Source: Chloroflexota bacterium (GTDB taxonomy: Bacteria > Chloroflexota > Dormibacteria > Dormibacterales > Dormibacteraceae). Taken from it: 5,375 nucleotides of DNA. Below are positions 1 through 5,375 of this stretch, one piece after another (position 1 is the stretch's first letter; each line of letters opens with the position of its first letter). The position numbers and the translations under genes are program-made. A model generated the notes under the pieces. That model did not search any database. It was not told where the DNA came from and was given only the letters and a program-made list of their open reading frames with translations. The stretch is taken from NCBI GenBank assembly GCA_005880345.1, contig VBGE01000242.1:1-5375 (forward strand), read 5' to 3'.

Positions 1-1
1 G

Positions 2-1453
2 GTCCGCCTGGCCCTGGCGCGGTCGCAAGAGTTCGTCGTCGGCCGTCCTGCGCCCGGCGCGCAGCTCGACCTCGAGCTCGGGGCTCGGCAGGATGGCGAG
101 CTCGTCGCGCTGCGGGCGCGCTACCACTACGACAACGGCGCGACCGCGGGTTGGCACGCGGGCCTGACGGGCAACTTCCTTGCCGGGACCTACCGCATCC
201 CCAACCTCGACGTCCAGGGCTATGAGGTGGCCGCGAACAAGACGCCCGTCGACGCTTACCGCGCCCCCGGCGCCACCCAGGCGTTCTTCGCCCTCGAGTC
301 GGCCATGGACGAGCTGGCCGCGAAGCTGGACCTGGATCCCATCGATCTCCGCCTGCGCAACGTTTCGCGCGAGGGCGATCCGACTGTCGACGGACACCGA
401 TGGCCGCGCATCGCGTCGGTCGAGGTGCTCGAAGAAGCCAAGCGCCACCCGCTTTACACGACTCCCACCGAGGACGGCGAAGCCGTCGGCGTGGCGCTCG
501 GCGCCTGGGGCGGCGCACGCTCTCCATCCGCCGCGGGCTGCCGGGTCGAGCCCGACGGCACCCTTTCCGTGCTCATCGGCTCGCCTGACATCAGCGGCAC
601 GGCGACCGGCCTGGCGATCATCGCAGCCGAGGCGTTCGGGATCGACCCGGATCGGGTGCATGTCGAGGTGGGCGACACGACGACGGCGCCGCACAGCGCC
701 ACCTCCAGTGGCAGCCAGGTGACGTACAGCGTCGGTCCAGCGGTCTACGAGGCCGCCCAGGAGGCGCGCCGGCAGCTGCTCGAGATCGCGACCGAAGAGC
801 TCGAAGCAGCGCCGGAGGACCTCGAGATCGTCGACGGCCGCGTCGCGGTCAAGGGAGCCCCGAGCCGCTCGGTGGAGATCACCAAGCTCGTCGCGATGAG
901 CACCGAGTTCATGGGCCGGCACAAGCCCATCCAGGCCAGCGGCCGGTCCGCGGTCCAGGCGGCGTCGCCCATGTTCACCGTCCACATCGCCAGGGTCAAG
1001 CTCGACCGCGAGACAGGAGCGGTGAAGCTGGCGGGCTACGCGGCGATCCAGGACGTGGGCCACGCCATCAACCCGCCTGAGGTCGAAGGCCAGATCCACG
1101 GCGGGTCGGTCCAGGGGCTCGGCCGCGCGCTGGGCGAGCAGCTCGTCTACGACCGCGACGGCCAGCTGCGCAGTGGTTCGTTCCTGGACTACGAGATCCC
1201 CGCGGCGGACCAGGTGCCGGACATCGACGTCAGGCTCATCGAAGTGCCGTCGCCGGTCGGGCCGCTGGGCGCCAAGGGAGTCGGCGAGCCACCCGCGATC
1301 CCGGGCACGGCCGCGCTCGCCAACGCGGTGTCGCGTGCGGCCGGCGTGCGGGTGCGCGAGGCGCCGATCGACCGGTTCCAACTGGTTTCCGGCCCCTCCG
1401 GCCCTTCGAACCACCTCCCCATAAATGGGAAGGACAAGGCCACCTCCCCATGA
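2..1453 (+). CDS. Xanthine dehydrogenase-family molybdopterin-binding (large) subunit, C-terminal part; 5' end outside window
   Basis: This is the catalytic large subunit of a molybdenum hydroxylase, which binds molybdopterin cytosine dinucleotide and normally works with FAD and 2Fe-2S subunits in the cytoplasm. The frame is open from base 2, giving 483 residues of a family usually 700-800 long, so roughly the N-terminal third is missing. Visible landmarks by partial-protein residue: AYRAPG at 85-90, followed by the typical QAFFALESAMDELA helix; SGSQVTYSVG near 236-245; a VEGQIHGGSVQGLGRAL cofactor-binding stretch around 361-377; and GAKGVGEPP at about 423-431, whose Glu429 (codon 1286-1288) matches the catalytic glutamate. 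The AYRAPG loop differs from AYRCSFR of form I CO dehydrogenase, so CO oxidation is unlikely; the substrate cannot be read (xanthine, aldehyde or aromatic heterocycle are possible). Family homology appears to end at FQLV (to residue 462). The last 21 residues are encoded by a short tandem repeat and a palindromic repeat, so they are probably a non-native tail. Confidence 0.93.
   Translation, partial: VRLALARSQEFVVGRPAPGAQLDLELGARQDGELVALRARYHYDNGATAGWHAGLTGNFLAGTYRIPNLDVQGYEVAANKTPVDAYRAPGATQAFFALESAMDELAAKLDLDPIDLRLRNVSREGDPTVDGHRWPRIASVEVLEEAKRHPLYTTPTEDGEAVGVALGAWGGARSPSAAGCRVEPDGTLSVLIGSPDISGTATGLAIIAAEAFGIDPDRVHVEVGDTTTAPHSATSSGSQVTYSVGPAVYEAAQEARRQLLEIATEELEAAPEDLEIVDGRVAVKGAPSRSVEITKLVAMSTEFMGRHKPIQASGRSAVQAASPMFTVHIARVKLDRETGAVKLAGYAAIQDVGHAINPPEVEGQIHGGSVQGLGRALGEQLVYDRDGQLRSGSFLDYEIPAADQVPDIDVRLIEVPSPVGPLGAKGVGEPPAIPGTAALANAVSRAAGVRVREAPIDRFQLVSGPSGPSNHLPINGKDKATSP
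1388..1405. repeat. Two tandem 9-bp units, TCCGGCCCC / TCCGGCCCT
   Basis: Two adjacent 9-bp copies differ only at the last base. They are in frame and encode the SGPSGP part of the low-complexity tail of the molybdenum hydroxylase, immediately before the palindromic repeat pair. In GC-rich DNA a two-copy repeat this short may be incidental, but it marks where family homology stops. Confidence 0.6.
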
Positions 1454-1468
1454 ATGGGGAGGACACTT
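1411..1468. repeat. Tandem pair of 29-bp palindromic (REP-like) repeat units
   Basis: Unit 1 is 1411-1439 and unit 2 is 1440-1468; they match at 24 of 29 positions, with 24 of the first 26 identical. Each holds an inverted repeat. In unit 2, CCTCCCCA (1443-1450) pairs perfectly with TGGGGAGG (1455-1462) around loop TGAA. In unit 1, CCTCCCCA (1414-1421) faces TGGGAAGG (1426-1433) with one mismatch around loop TAAA. The 5' arm of unit 1 can also pair with the 3' arm of unit 2. Such short CCTCCCC...GGGGAGG elements resemble dispersed REP-like intergenic repeats; that it is dispersed in this genome is inference. Here it is translated: it supplies the C-terminal residues of the upstream protein, the TGA stop, and the ATG and first codons of the otsA frame. 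Confidence 0.85.
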
Positions 1469-2815
1469 CCGACGGACGGTAGCCTTCGCGGCTACGTAGG
1501 CCGGACCCTGGACGCCGAGCGCCACCTTGCCGAGAATTCGCCGCACGGCCTGACCGTCCCTCTCGCACACGGCCGCGGCAAGCTGCACTACGTCTCGCCT
1601 TCGCGCGAGCAGTACGAGAAGTACTACTCGGTCATGGCCAACCCCGTGCTCTGGTTCATCCAGCATTACCTGTGGGACCTCGGCACCGAGCCGGTCATCG
1701 ACGACAGGATCCACCAGGCGTGGACGGACGGGTACGTGCAGGTGAACATGCAGGTGGCCGAGAAGGTGATCGAGCTGGCGCATGCATCGCATGAGTCGCC
1801 GCTCGTGCTCGTCCAGGACTACCAGCTCTACCTGGTCCCACGCATCGTGCGGGAGGCGTTGCCCAACGCGATCATCCAGCACTTCATCCACGTGCCATGG
1901 CCGACCGCGCAGTACTGGAAGGTGCTGCCAAAGCACATGCGCGACCCCATCGTCGAGGGCTTGCTCGGCTGCAACGTCATCGGCTTTCAGTCGAGCGGAG
2001 ACGTGCGCAACTTTTTATTGACGTGCGAGGAGAACCTCGGCTTGCAGGTCGATGAGCACGAACGGGCGGTCGTCGCCGACGGCCGCGTGGTTTACGCCCG
2101 GCACTATCCGATCTCGGTCGACGTGGATGCGACGACGCGCCTGGCCTCCTCACGCGGCGTCAAGCGTCAGGAAGAGGACCTCGCGACCTGGCGACCGCCG
2201 TTCCTCATCGCGCGGATCGACCGCACGGACCCGTCGAAGAACATCGTGCGCGGATTCATCGCGTACGAGAAGCTGCTCCGGTATCACCCCGAGCTGAAGG
2301 GCAAGGTGCAGTTCTGGGCATTCCTGCAACCTTCCCGGCAGGACGTCACCGCGTATGCGCGATACACGCGGCAGATCAGGCAGACGGCCGCCCGCATCAA
2401 CAGCGAGCAGGGCTCAGACGAGTGGCAGCCGATCAGGCTCGAGATCGCAGAGAGCGAGCGCAAGGCGATGGCGGCGCTGAAGAACTTCGACGTGCTGCTG
2501 GTGAACCCTGTTTACGACGGGCTGAACCTCGTCGCGAAGGAGGGCTCACTGGTCAATCAGAAGGACGGTGTGATCGTGCTCTCGGAAAACGCCGGCGCGC
2601 ACGAAGAGCTGCGCGGCAACGTGCTCTCCGTCAACCCGTTCGACGTCGAGGCGACAGCTGCGGCGATGTACACGGGGCTGACCATGTCCGCTGAGGAGAG
2701 GCACCGACTCAACGAAGGCGCGCGCAGCGTAGTGCGGGCCAACGACATCGCGCGGTGGATCAGCAACCAGGTGCAGGACCTTCGAGACCTGACCTCAGTC
2801 AGGATGCCTGCTTAG
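1454..2815 (+). CDS. otsA: Trehalose-6-phosphate synthase (GT20), apparently lacking its N-terminal segment
   Basis: OtsA transfers glucose from UDP-glucose to glucose-6-phosphate, giving trehalose-6-phosphate in the cytoplasm. From about residue 20 the 453-residue frame is unmistakably GT20. YYSVMANPVLWFIQHY (57-72) corresponds to the E. coli Tyr76/Trp85 region. Asp122 in QDYQLYLVP and His146 in HFIHVPWP match Asp130 and His154. Arg257 and Lys262 in RTDPSK match Arg262/Lys267; Arg295 in PSRQDV matches Arg300; DGLNLVAKE is 355-363, followed by VLSENAGAHEEL. What is missing is the first Rossmann strand with the SNR motif (Arg9 in E. coli) and the GGL loop (Gly22) that contact glucose-6-phosphate and UDP-glucose; the first ~14 codons come from or adjoin the repeat and show no family similarity. 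The ATG directly follows the upstream TGA in the same frame, no Shine-Dalgarno is in place, and the next Met (61) is inside the conserved core. Identity is secure; activity is doubtful, and this may be a 5'-truncated pseudogene or an assembly join. Confidence 0.88.
   Translation: MGRTLPTDGSLRGYVGRTLDAERHLAENSPHGLTVPLAHGRGKLHYVSPSREQYEKYYSVMANPVLWFIQHYLWDLGTEPVIDDRIHQAWTDGYVQVNMQVAEKVIELAHASHESPLVLVQDYQLYLVPRIVREALPNAIIQHFIHVPWPTAQYWKVLPKHMRDPIVEGLLGCNVIGFQSSGDVRNFLLTCEENLGLQVDEHERAVVADGRVVYARHYPISVDVDATTRLASSRGVKRQEEDLATWRPPFLIARIDRTDPSKNIVRGFIAYEKLLRYHPELKGKVQFWAFLQPSRQDVTAYARYTRQIRQTAARINSEQGSDEWQPIRLEIAESERKAMAALKNFDVLLVNPVYDGLNLVAKEGSLVNQKDGVIVLSENAGAHEELRGNVLSVNPFDVEATAAAMYTGLTMSAEERHRLNEGARSVVRANDIARWISNQVQDLRDLTSVRMPA
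1479..1495. other. Small hairpin, 6-bp stem with TTCGC loop
   Basis: GTAGCC (1479-1484) and GGCTAC (1490-1495) form a perfect 6-bp stem around TTCGC. It lies just inside the otsA frame and 17 nt beyond the palindrome of repeat unit 2. No T-tract follows, so it is not a convincing intrinsic terminator. It may be remnant 3' or intergenic sequence captured into the otsA frame, or chance. Confidence 0.4.
2799..2815. other. 17-bp convergent 3' overlap of otsA and otsB
   Basis: The plus-strand otsA stop TAG is at 2813-2815 and the minus-strand otsB stop TGA occupies 2801-2799, so the last codons of each gene are read from the same DNA on opposite strands. There is no intergenic space and no visible intrinsic terminator between them, so transcripts from either side probably extend into the opposing gene. 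Confidence 0.85.
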
Positions 2816-3575
2816 CCCACTCCACGATCTCTCGCAGCACGGCGGTTGCGGCGTCCGGACTTGCCACCACCAGGTCGCACCTGTCGAACAGATCCTGCGG
2901 CGCCTCCGGCGACCACACGCCGACGGCCATGTGCGGGATCTCGAGCGAGCTGACGTACTCGAACAGCGAGCGATCGTTCTCGTCGTCGCCGAAGCACACG
3001 ACGCCCCCTGGATCCTCACTGGGCAAGAGCGCGGCGAGCGCCGGGCCTTTGCCGGCCTTCCGCGCGTGAACCTCGACCACCTTGCGACCGAGCGCCGCCT
3101 CGAGCCGCGACGAATCGAGCAGCGGCTGCAGCAAGGCCAGCATCTCCTGGCCGCTCAGGTTGGTGTTCCGGAAGTGCACGGCGGTGCTCGCAGGCTTCAC
3201 CTCGAGCCACGCGCCGGGAATGCGCTCGAGCAACCTGCTCGTGTCTGCGTTGAATCGGTCGAGCGCCTCCTTCTGCGCGTGACGCGGAAGGGCGAGGCCG
3301 CTGTCACCGATCAGGCGCACACCATGGACCGGGACAAGTGTTTCCAGCTGCGCGGGCGGGCGGCTGCTCAGGACGATGACGTCGGCCAGGAGCGGGACGA
3401 GCTCTCGCAGCGCCTCGAGCGCTTCGGGCCTGGCCCTAGCCGCCGACGGGTCCGGCACGATCTCGGCCAGGGTGCCGTCGAAGTCGGTAACCAGGATCAG
3501 CTCGCCTGGCGGCACCTGCGCTACAGGTGAACCCTGCCAGGCGTGAGTTATCTCCTGCTCGGTTTCTTGGATCAT
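2799..3575 (-). CDS. otsB: Trehalose-6-phosphate phosphatase (HAD superfamily)
   Basis: OtsB hydrolyses trehalose-6-phosphate to trehalose and phosphate, the second step after OtsA. The 258-residue protein has usual family length and the HAD motifs in order: DFDGTL with nucleophile Asp31 and Asp33; Ser70/Ser71 in VIVLSSRP (motif II); the substrate-cap strand KPASTAVHFRN (127-137); Lys173 or Lys176 in the VVEVHARKAGKG stretch (motif III); and the Mg-binding GDDEND (196-201, motif IV). Motif IV is slightly off the common GDDxTD(E) form of OtsB. The start at 3575 is chosen because it lies 5 nt after the aidB stop with a GAGGGGG ribosome-binding sequence overlapping that stop. A longer frame from 3662 would overlap aidB by about 80 bp and add 29 residues with no family match. 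Other sugar-phosphate HAD phosphatases (mannosyl-3-phosphoglycerate type) are a less likely alternative. Convergent otsA next door supports the trehalose role. Confidence 0.87.
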   Translation of the reverse strand: MIQETEQEITHAWQGSPVAQVPPGELILVTDFDGTLAEIVPDPSAARARPEALEALRELVPLLADVIVLSSRPPAQLETLVPVHGVRLIGDSGLALPRHAQKEALDRFNADTSRLLERIPGAWLEVKPASTAVHFRNTNLSGQEMLALLQPLLDSSRLEAALGRKVVEVHARKAGKGPALAALLPSEDPGGVVCFGDDENDRSLFEYVSSLEIPHMAVGVWSPEAPQDLFDRCDLVVASPDAATAVLREIVEWAKQAS

Positions 3576-3582
3576 CCCCCTC
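3576..3582 (-). promoter_or_regulatory. Ribosome-binding site of otsB overlapping the aidB stop codon
   Basis: Read on the minus strand, GAGGGGG runs straight into the ATG at 3575-3573, and its first two bases belong to the aidB TGA. GAGG sits only about 3 nt from the ATG, which is tight, and it implies that otsB translation is coupled to termination on aidB. It decides the otsB start over the upstream in-frame ATG. Confidence 0.65.
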
Positions 3583-5200
3583 AATACAAACGCGGCCGGT
3601 GCCGCTCGATTACCGATTTGAGCTCGGGAACTGAGTCCAGCGTACCGAACGTGTGGCCCCAACTGCCACTCACGCGCGATCTCACGAACAATTCGGCGAC
3701 GGCCGCATCGCCGTGCCGTACGAGAAGGGATGCCTGGAGCACTACGGCCATATGTTCGACCAGGCGCCGTGCATGTGACTCTTCCGTACTCGATCTGCGC
3801 AAATCTCTAGTCAGCTCCTCGATCGCACGGTCGAGGTCTGGATTTTGACCTTTCGCCAAATCGATCTCGGCGATGTACGCGGTCACGGTATCGGGCTCGC
3901 GCTGCATCGCGCGCAACACATCGAGCGCGTTGACGTTGCCCGACCCTTCCCAGATCGAGTTGAGCGGAGCTTCGCGATAGAGGCGCGGCAGGATCGACTC
4001 TTCGACATAACCGTTGCCGCCGTGACACTCGAGCGCTTCGGCCACCACGGCAATCGCGCGCTTGCAGGTCCAGAACTTTCCGATCGCCACACCGATGCGC
4101 TTGAAATGCGCCTCCGTTGTGTCGTCCGCGCGGTCGAACGCGCCCGCCAGTCGCATCATCAGCAGAGTCGTCGCCTCCGACTCGACGGCGATGTCCGCGA
4201 GGACGTTCACCATCAATGGCTGATCGCTGAGCAGCTTGCCGAATGCCTTGCGATGGGCTGTGTGATGCGTCGCCTGGGCCACGGCCTGGCGCATGAGAGA
4301 CGCAGAACCGATCACGCAGTCAAGCCGCGTGTGGTTGACCATCTCGAGAATCGTCCTGACGCCGTTGCCCTCTTCCCCGATGAGTACCGCCCACGCGTTG
4401 TCGAGGGCGATCTCCGAAGAAGCGTTGGAGCGGTTGCCCAGCTTGTCCTTGAGCCGCTCGATGTGAAACGCGTTGCGCGTTCCGTCGGGGAGGACTCGTG
4501 GCAGCAGAAAGCACGACAGTCCTGCGGGCGCCTGCGCCAGGACGAGGAACGCGTCGCACATCGGCGCGGAGCAGAACCATTTGCTGCCGGTCAGAAGGTG
4601 CTCGCCGTTGGAGCCGGTCGGCGTGGCGCGCGTGGTGTTGGCGCGCACGTCGGAGCCTCCCTGGCGCTCCGTCATCGCCATGCCGAACAGCACGCCCTTC
4701 TTGGTGCCGGCCTGCCGCAGCCCGGGGTCGTAGTCGAGGGTGGTCAAGAGCGGTTCCCATTGAGCCGCGAGCTTCGGTTCCCGGCGCAGGGCCGGCACTG
4801 CCGCATAGGTCATCGAAACAGGGCAGCCGTGTCCGCCTTCGACCTGCGACCAGACGTAGAACGCCGCCGCGCGTGCCGCATGCGCGCCGGGCCTGGGTTC
4901 GCGCCACGGCAGCGAGTGGAGGCCATGCCCGATCGCCACTCGCATGAGCTCGTGCCATGCCGGATGGAACTCGACCTCGTCGATGCGGTTGCCGAAGCGG
5001 TCGTGGGTGCGCAGCTGCGGCGGGTTGGCGTTGGCCTGGAAGCCCCAGTCGATCGCCTGCTGCGTGCCGGCGAGCGAGCCGAGGTCGCTGACCAGCTCGT
5101 GCGCCCAGGCGGCGCCCTCGCGCTCGAGCGACTCGCGCAGGGGCGCGTCGGATTCGAACAGGTTGTAGTCGACGAGCGGCGGCGGCTGGTTGGCGCTCAA
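3581..5200 (-). CDS. aidB: AidB-type acyl-CoA dehydrogenase homologue (alkylation-response flavoprotein family)
   Basis: The 539-residue protein matches the AidB branch of acyl-CoA dehydrogenases in length (E. coli AidB is 541) and along its whole sequence. Landmarks: NANPPQLRTHDRFGNRIDEV and FHPAWH (57-83), diagnostic of AidB rather than ordinary fatty-acid enzymes; GMAMTERQGGSDVRANTT (173-190), the flavin/substrate loop; SCFLLPR (229-235); LKDKLGNRSNAS (250-261); the GGNGYVEES and RLYREAPLNSIWEGSGN block (394-422), with Glu418 where acyl-CoA dehydrogenases carry their catalytic base; and a basic C-terminal helical region (about 430-539) equivalent to the DNA-binding domain of E. coli AidB. 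AidB binds FAD and DNA and is induced with the adaptive response; its reaction is not settled, and isovaleryl-CoA dehydrogenase activity reported for it is weak. The start is TTG at 5200: an in-frame stop at 5231-5233 excludes longer forms, and no ATG or GTG lies between. It follows an oxidoreductase gene by 13 nt and precedes otsB by 5 nt. Confidence 0.93.
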   Translation of the reverse strand: MSANQPPPLVDYNLFESDAPLRESLEREGAAWAHELVSDLGSLAGTQQAIDWGFQANANPPQLRTHDRFGNRIDEVEFHPAWHELMRVAIGHGLHSLPWREPRPGAHAARAAAFYVWSQVEGGHGCPVSMTYAAVPALRREPKLAAQWEPLLTTLDYDPGLRQAGTKKGVLFGMAMTERQGGSDVRANTTRATPTGSNGEHLLTGSKWFCSAPMCDAFLVLAQAPAGLSCFLLPRVLPDGTRNAFHIERLKDKLGNRSNASSEIALDNAWAVLIGEEGNGVRTILEMVNHTRLDCVIGSASLMRQAVAQATHHTAHRKAFGKLLSDQPLMVNVLADIAVESEATTLLMMRLAGAFDRADDTTEAHFKRIGVAIGKFWTCKRAIAVVAEALECHGGNGYVEESILPRLYREAPLNSIWEGSGNVNALDVLRAMQREPDTVTAYIAEIDLAKGQNPDLDRAIEELTRDLRRSSTEESHARRLVEHMAVVLQASLLVRHGDAAVAELFVRSRVSGSWGHTFGTLDSVPELKSVIERHRPRLY

Positions 5201-5204
5201 TGCT

Positions 5205-5226
5205 CGAAATCGATCATCCGATTTCG
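5205..5226. promoter_or_regulatory. Perfect 8-bp inverted repeat just upstream of the aidB start
   Basis: CGAAATCG (5205-5212) and CGATTTCG (5219-5226) are exact reverse complements around a 6-nt loop. On the minus strand the structure starts inside the last codons of the upstream oxidoreductase gene, holds that gene's TGA stop in the loop, and ends 4 nt before the aidB TTG. It could be an operator for a dimeric repressor or an mRNA hairpin limiting access to the aidB start. It lacks a following T-run, so it is not an intrinsic terminator. The arms are richer in A/T than the surroundings, which makes chance less likely but does not rule it out. Confidence 0.5.
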
Positions 5227-5375
5227 TGGGCTACCTCGGCGATGAGACGCAGCTGCTCCTTGCGCTCGGCGTGGTCGGGCATCACCGGCCAGACGATCAG
5301 CGTGTCGACGCCGGCGTCCTGGAAGGCCTTGATCTTGGCTTTGGCGCGATCGCGCGGCCCGACGATGGTGACCAG
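5214..5375 (-). CDS. Luciferase-like (LLM class) flavin/F420-dependent oxidoreductase, C-terminal fragment; start outside window
   Basis: The minus strand is open from the window edge (codon 5375-5373) to TGA at 5216-5214, giving 53 residues that begin LVTIVGPRDRAKAK. A segment of the type AKIKAFQDAGVDTLIVWPVM followed by ERKEQLRLIAEVA is the usual C-terminus of luciferase-like monooxygenase-fold proteins, many of which use F420 or FMN: the last beta strand of the TIM barrel (GVDTLIV) and a closing helix ending the protein. It belongs upstream of aidB in the same probable operon. The substrate cannot be inferred, and the fragment is too short to tell F420- from FMN-dependent members. Confidence 0.7.
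   Translation of the reverse strand: MVTIVGPRDRAKAKIKAFQDAGVDTLIVWPVMPDHAERKEQLRLIAEVAHEIG

Noticed and set aside
254..271. CO dehydrogenase large subunit (coxL)
   Set aside because: The active-site loop reads AYRAPG, not AYRCSFR (form I) or AYRGAGR (form II).
1479..1495. Intrinsic terminator for the molybdenum hydroxylase gene
   Set aside because: The hairpin has only 6 bp and no T-tract, and it lies inside the otsA frame.
1236..1568. 110-codon minus-strand frame across the otsA junction
   Set aside because: Its SPFMGRW and SHLWGGG stretches are translations of the palindromic repeat and the rest is antisense to real genes.
2931..3530. 199-codon plus-strand frame opposite otsB
   Set aside because: Low-complexity, Arg-rich antisense translation lying entirely within a gene with clear HAD motifs.
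3592..3605. GCGGC/GCCGC hairpin at the 3' end of aidB
   Set aside because: A 5-bp GC stem within coding sequence is expected by chance at this base composition.
3576..3662. Upstream extension of otsB to an ATG at 3662
   Set aside because: It would overlap the conserved-length aidB by about 80 bp, adds residues without family similarity, and ignores the ribosome-binding sequence next to the ATG at 3575.
3845..3876. Possible plus-strand promoter with TTGACC and GATGTA inside aidB
   Set aside because: Spacing is about 21 bp, the -10 match is weak, and no plausible gene follows on that strand.
3845..5245. 466-codon open frame on the plus strand opposite aidB
   Set aside because: It is a GC-driven shadow of aidB: rich in Arg, Ala, Val and His with no recognisable domain, while the opposite strand matches AidB end to end.

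Overview
The window is gene-dense, GC-rich bacterial DNA with no RNA genes, CRISPR array, transposase or long non-coding stretch. It reads like a chromosomal segment of a soil-type high-GC bacterium. The mix of a molybdenum hydroxylase, actinobacterial/chloroflexotal-style OtsA and OtsB, AidB and a luciferase-like oxidoreductase fits Actinomycetota, Chloroflexota or Dormibacterota-like lineages. That placement is inference from protein flavour only, and no marker gene is present.

Layout: two plus-strand genes run into three minus-strand genes. On the plus strand are the C-terminal 483 residues of a xanthine dehydrogenase-family molybdopterin-binding subunit (2-1453) and then an otsA-like trehalose-6-phosphate synthase (1454-2815). 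On the minus strand, in transcription order, are the last 53 residues of a probable luciferase-like flavin/F420 oxidoreductase (5375-5214), an aidB-type acyl-CoA dehydrogenase homologue (5200-3581) and otsB, trehalose-6-phosphate phosphatase (3575-2799). The minus-strand genes are spaced by 13 and 5 nt and look like one operon. otsA and otsB are convergent and overlap tail to tail by 17 bp.

Function: OtsA makes trehalose-6-phosphate from UDP-glucose and glucose-6-phosphate, and OtsB dephosphorylates it to trehalose. Both steps of the pathway are therefore present, but on opposite strands and in different transcription units. otsB is tied to aidB, whose E. coli relative belongs to the alkylation response, so trehalose synthesis and nucleic-acid protection may share a stress context (inference).

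The most notable spot is the junction of the molybdenum hydroxylase gene and otsA. Two 29-bp copies of a palindromic repeat (CCTCCCCA-N4-TGGGGAGG type) encode the end of the first protein and the first codons of otsA. The OtsA reading frame lacks the family N-terminus that carries substrate-binding residues. This is either a real 5' truncation or rearrangement at a repeat, or an assembly join at the repeat. A second perfect inverted repeat (8-bp arms, 6-nt loop) lies just upstream of the aidB start.
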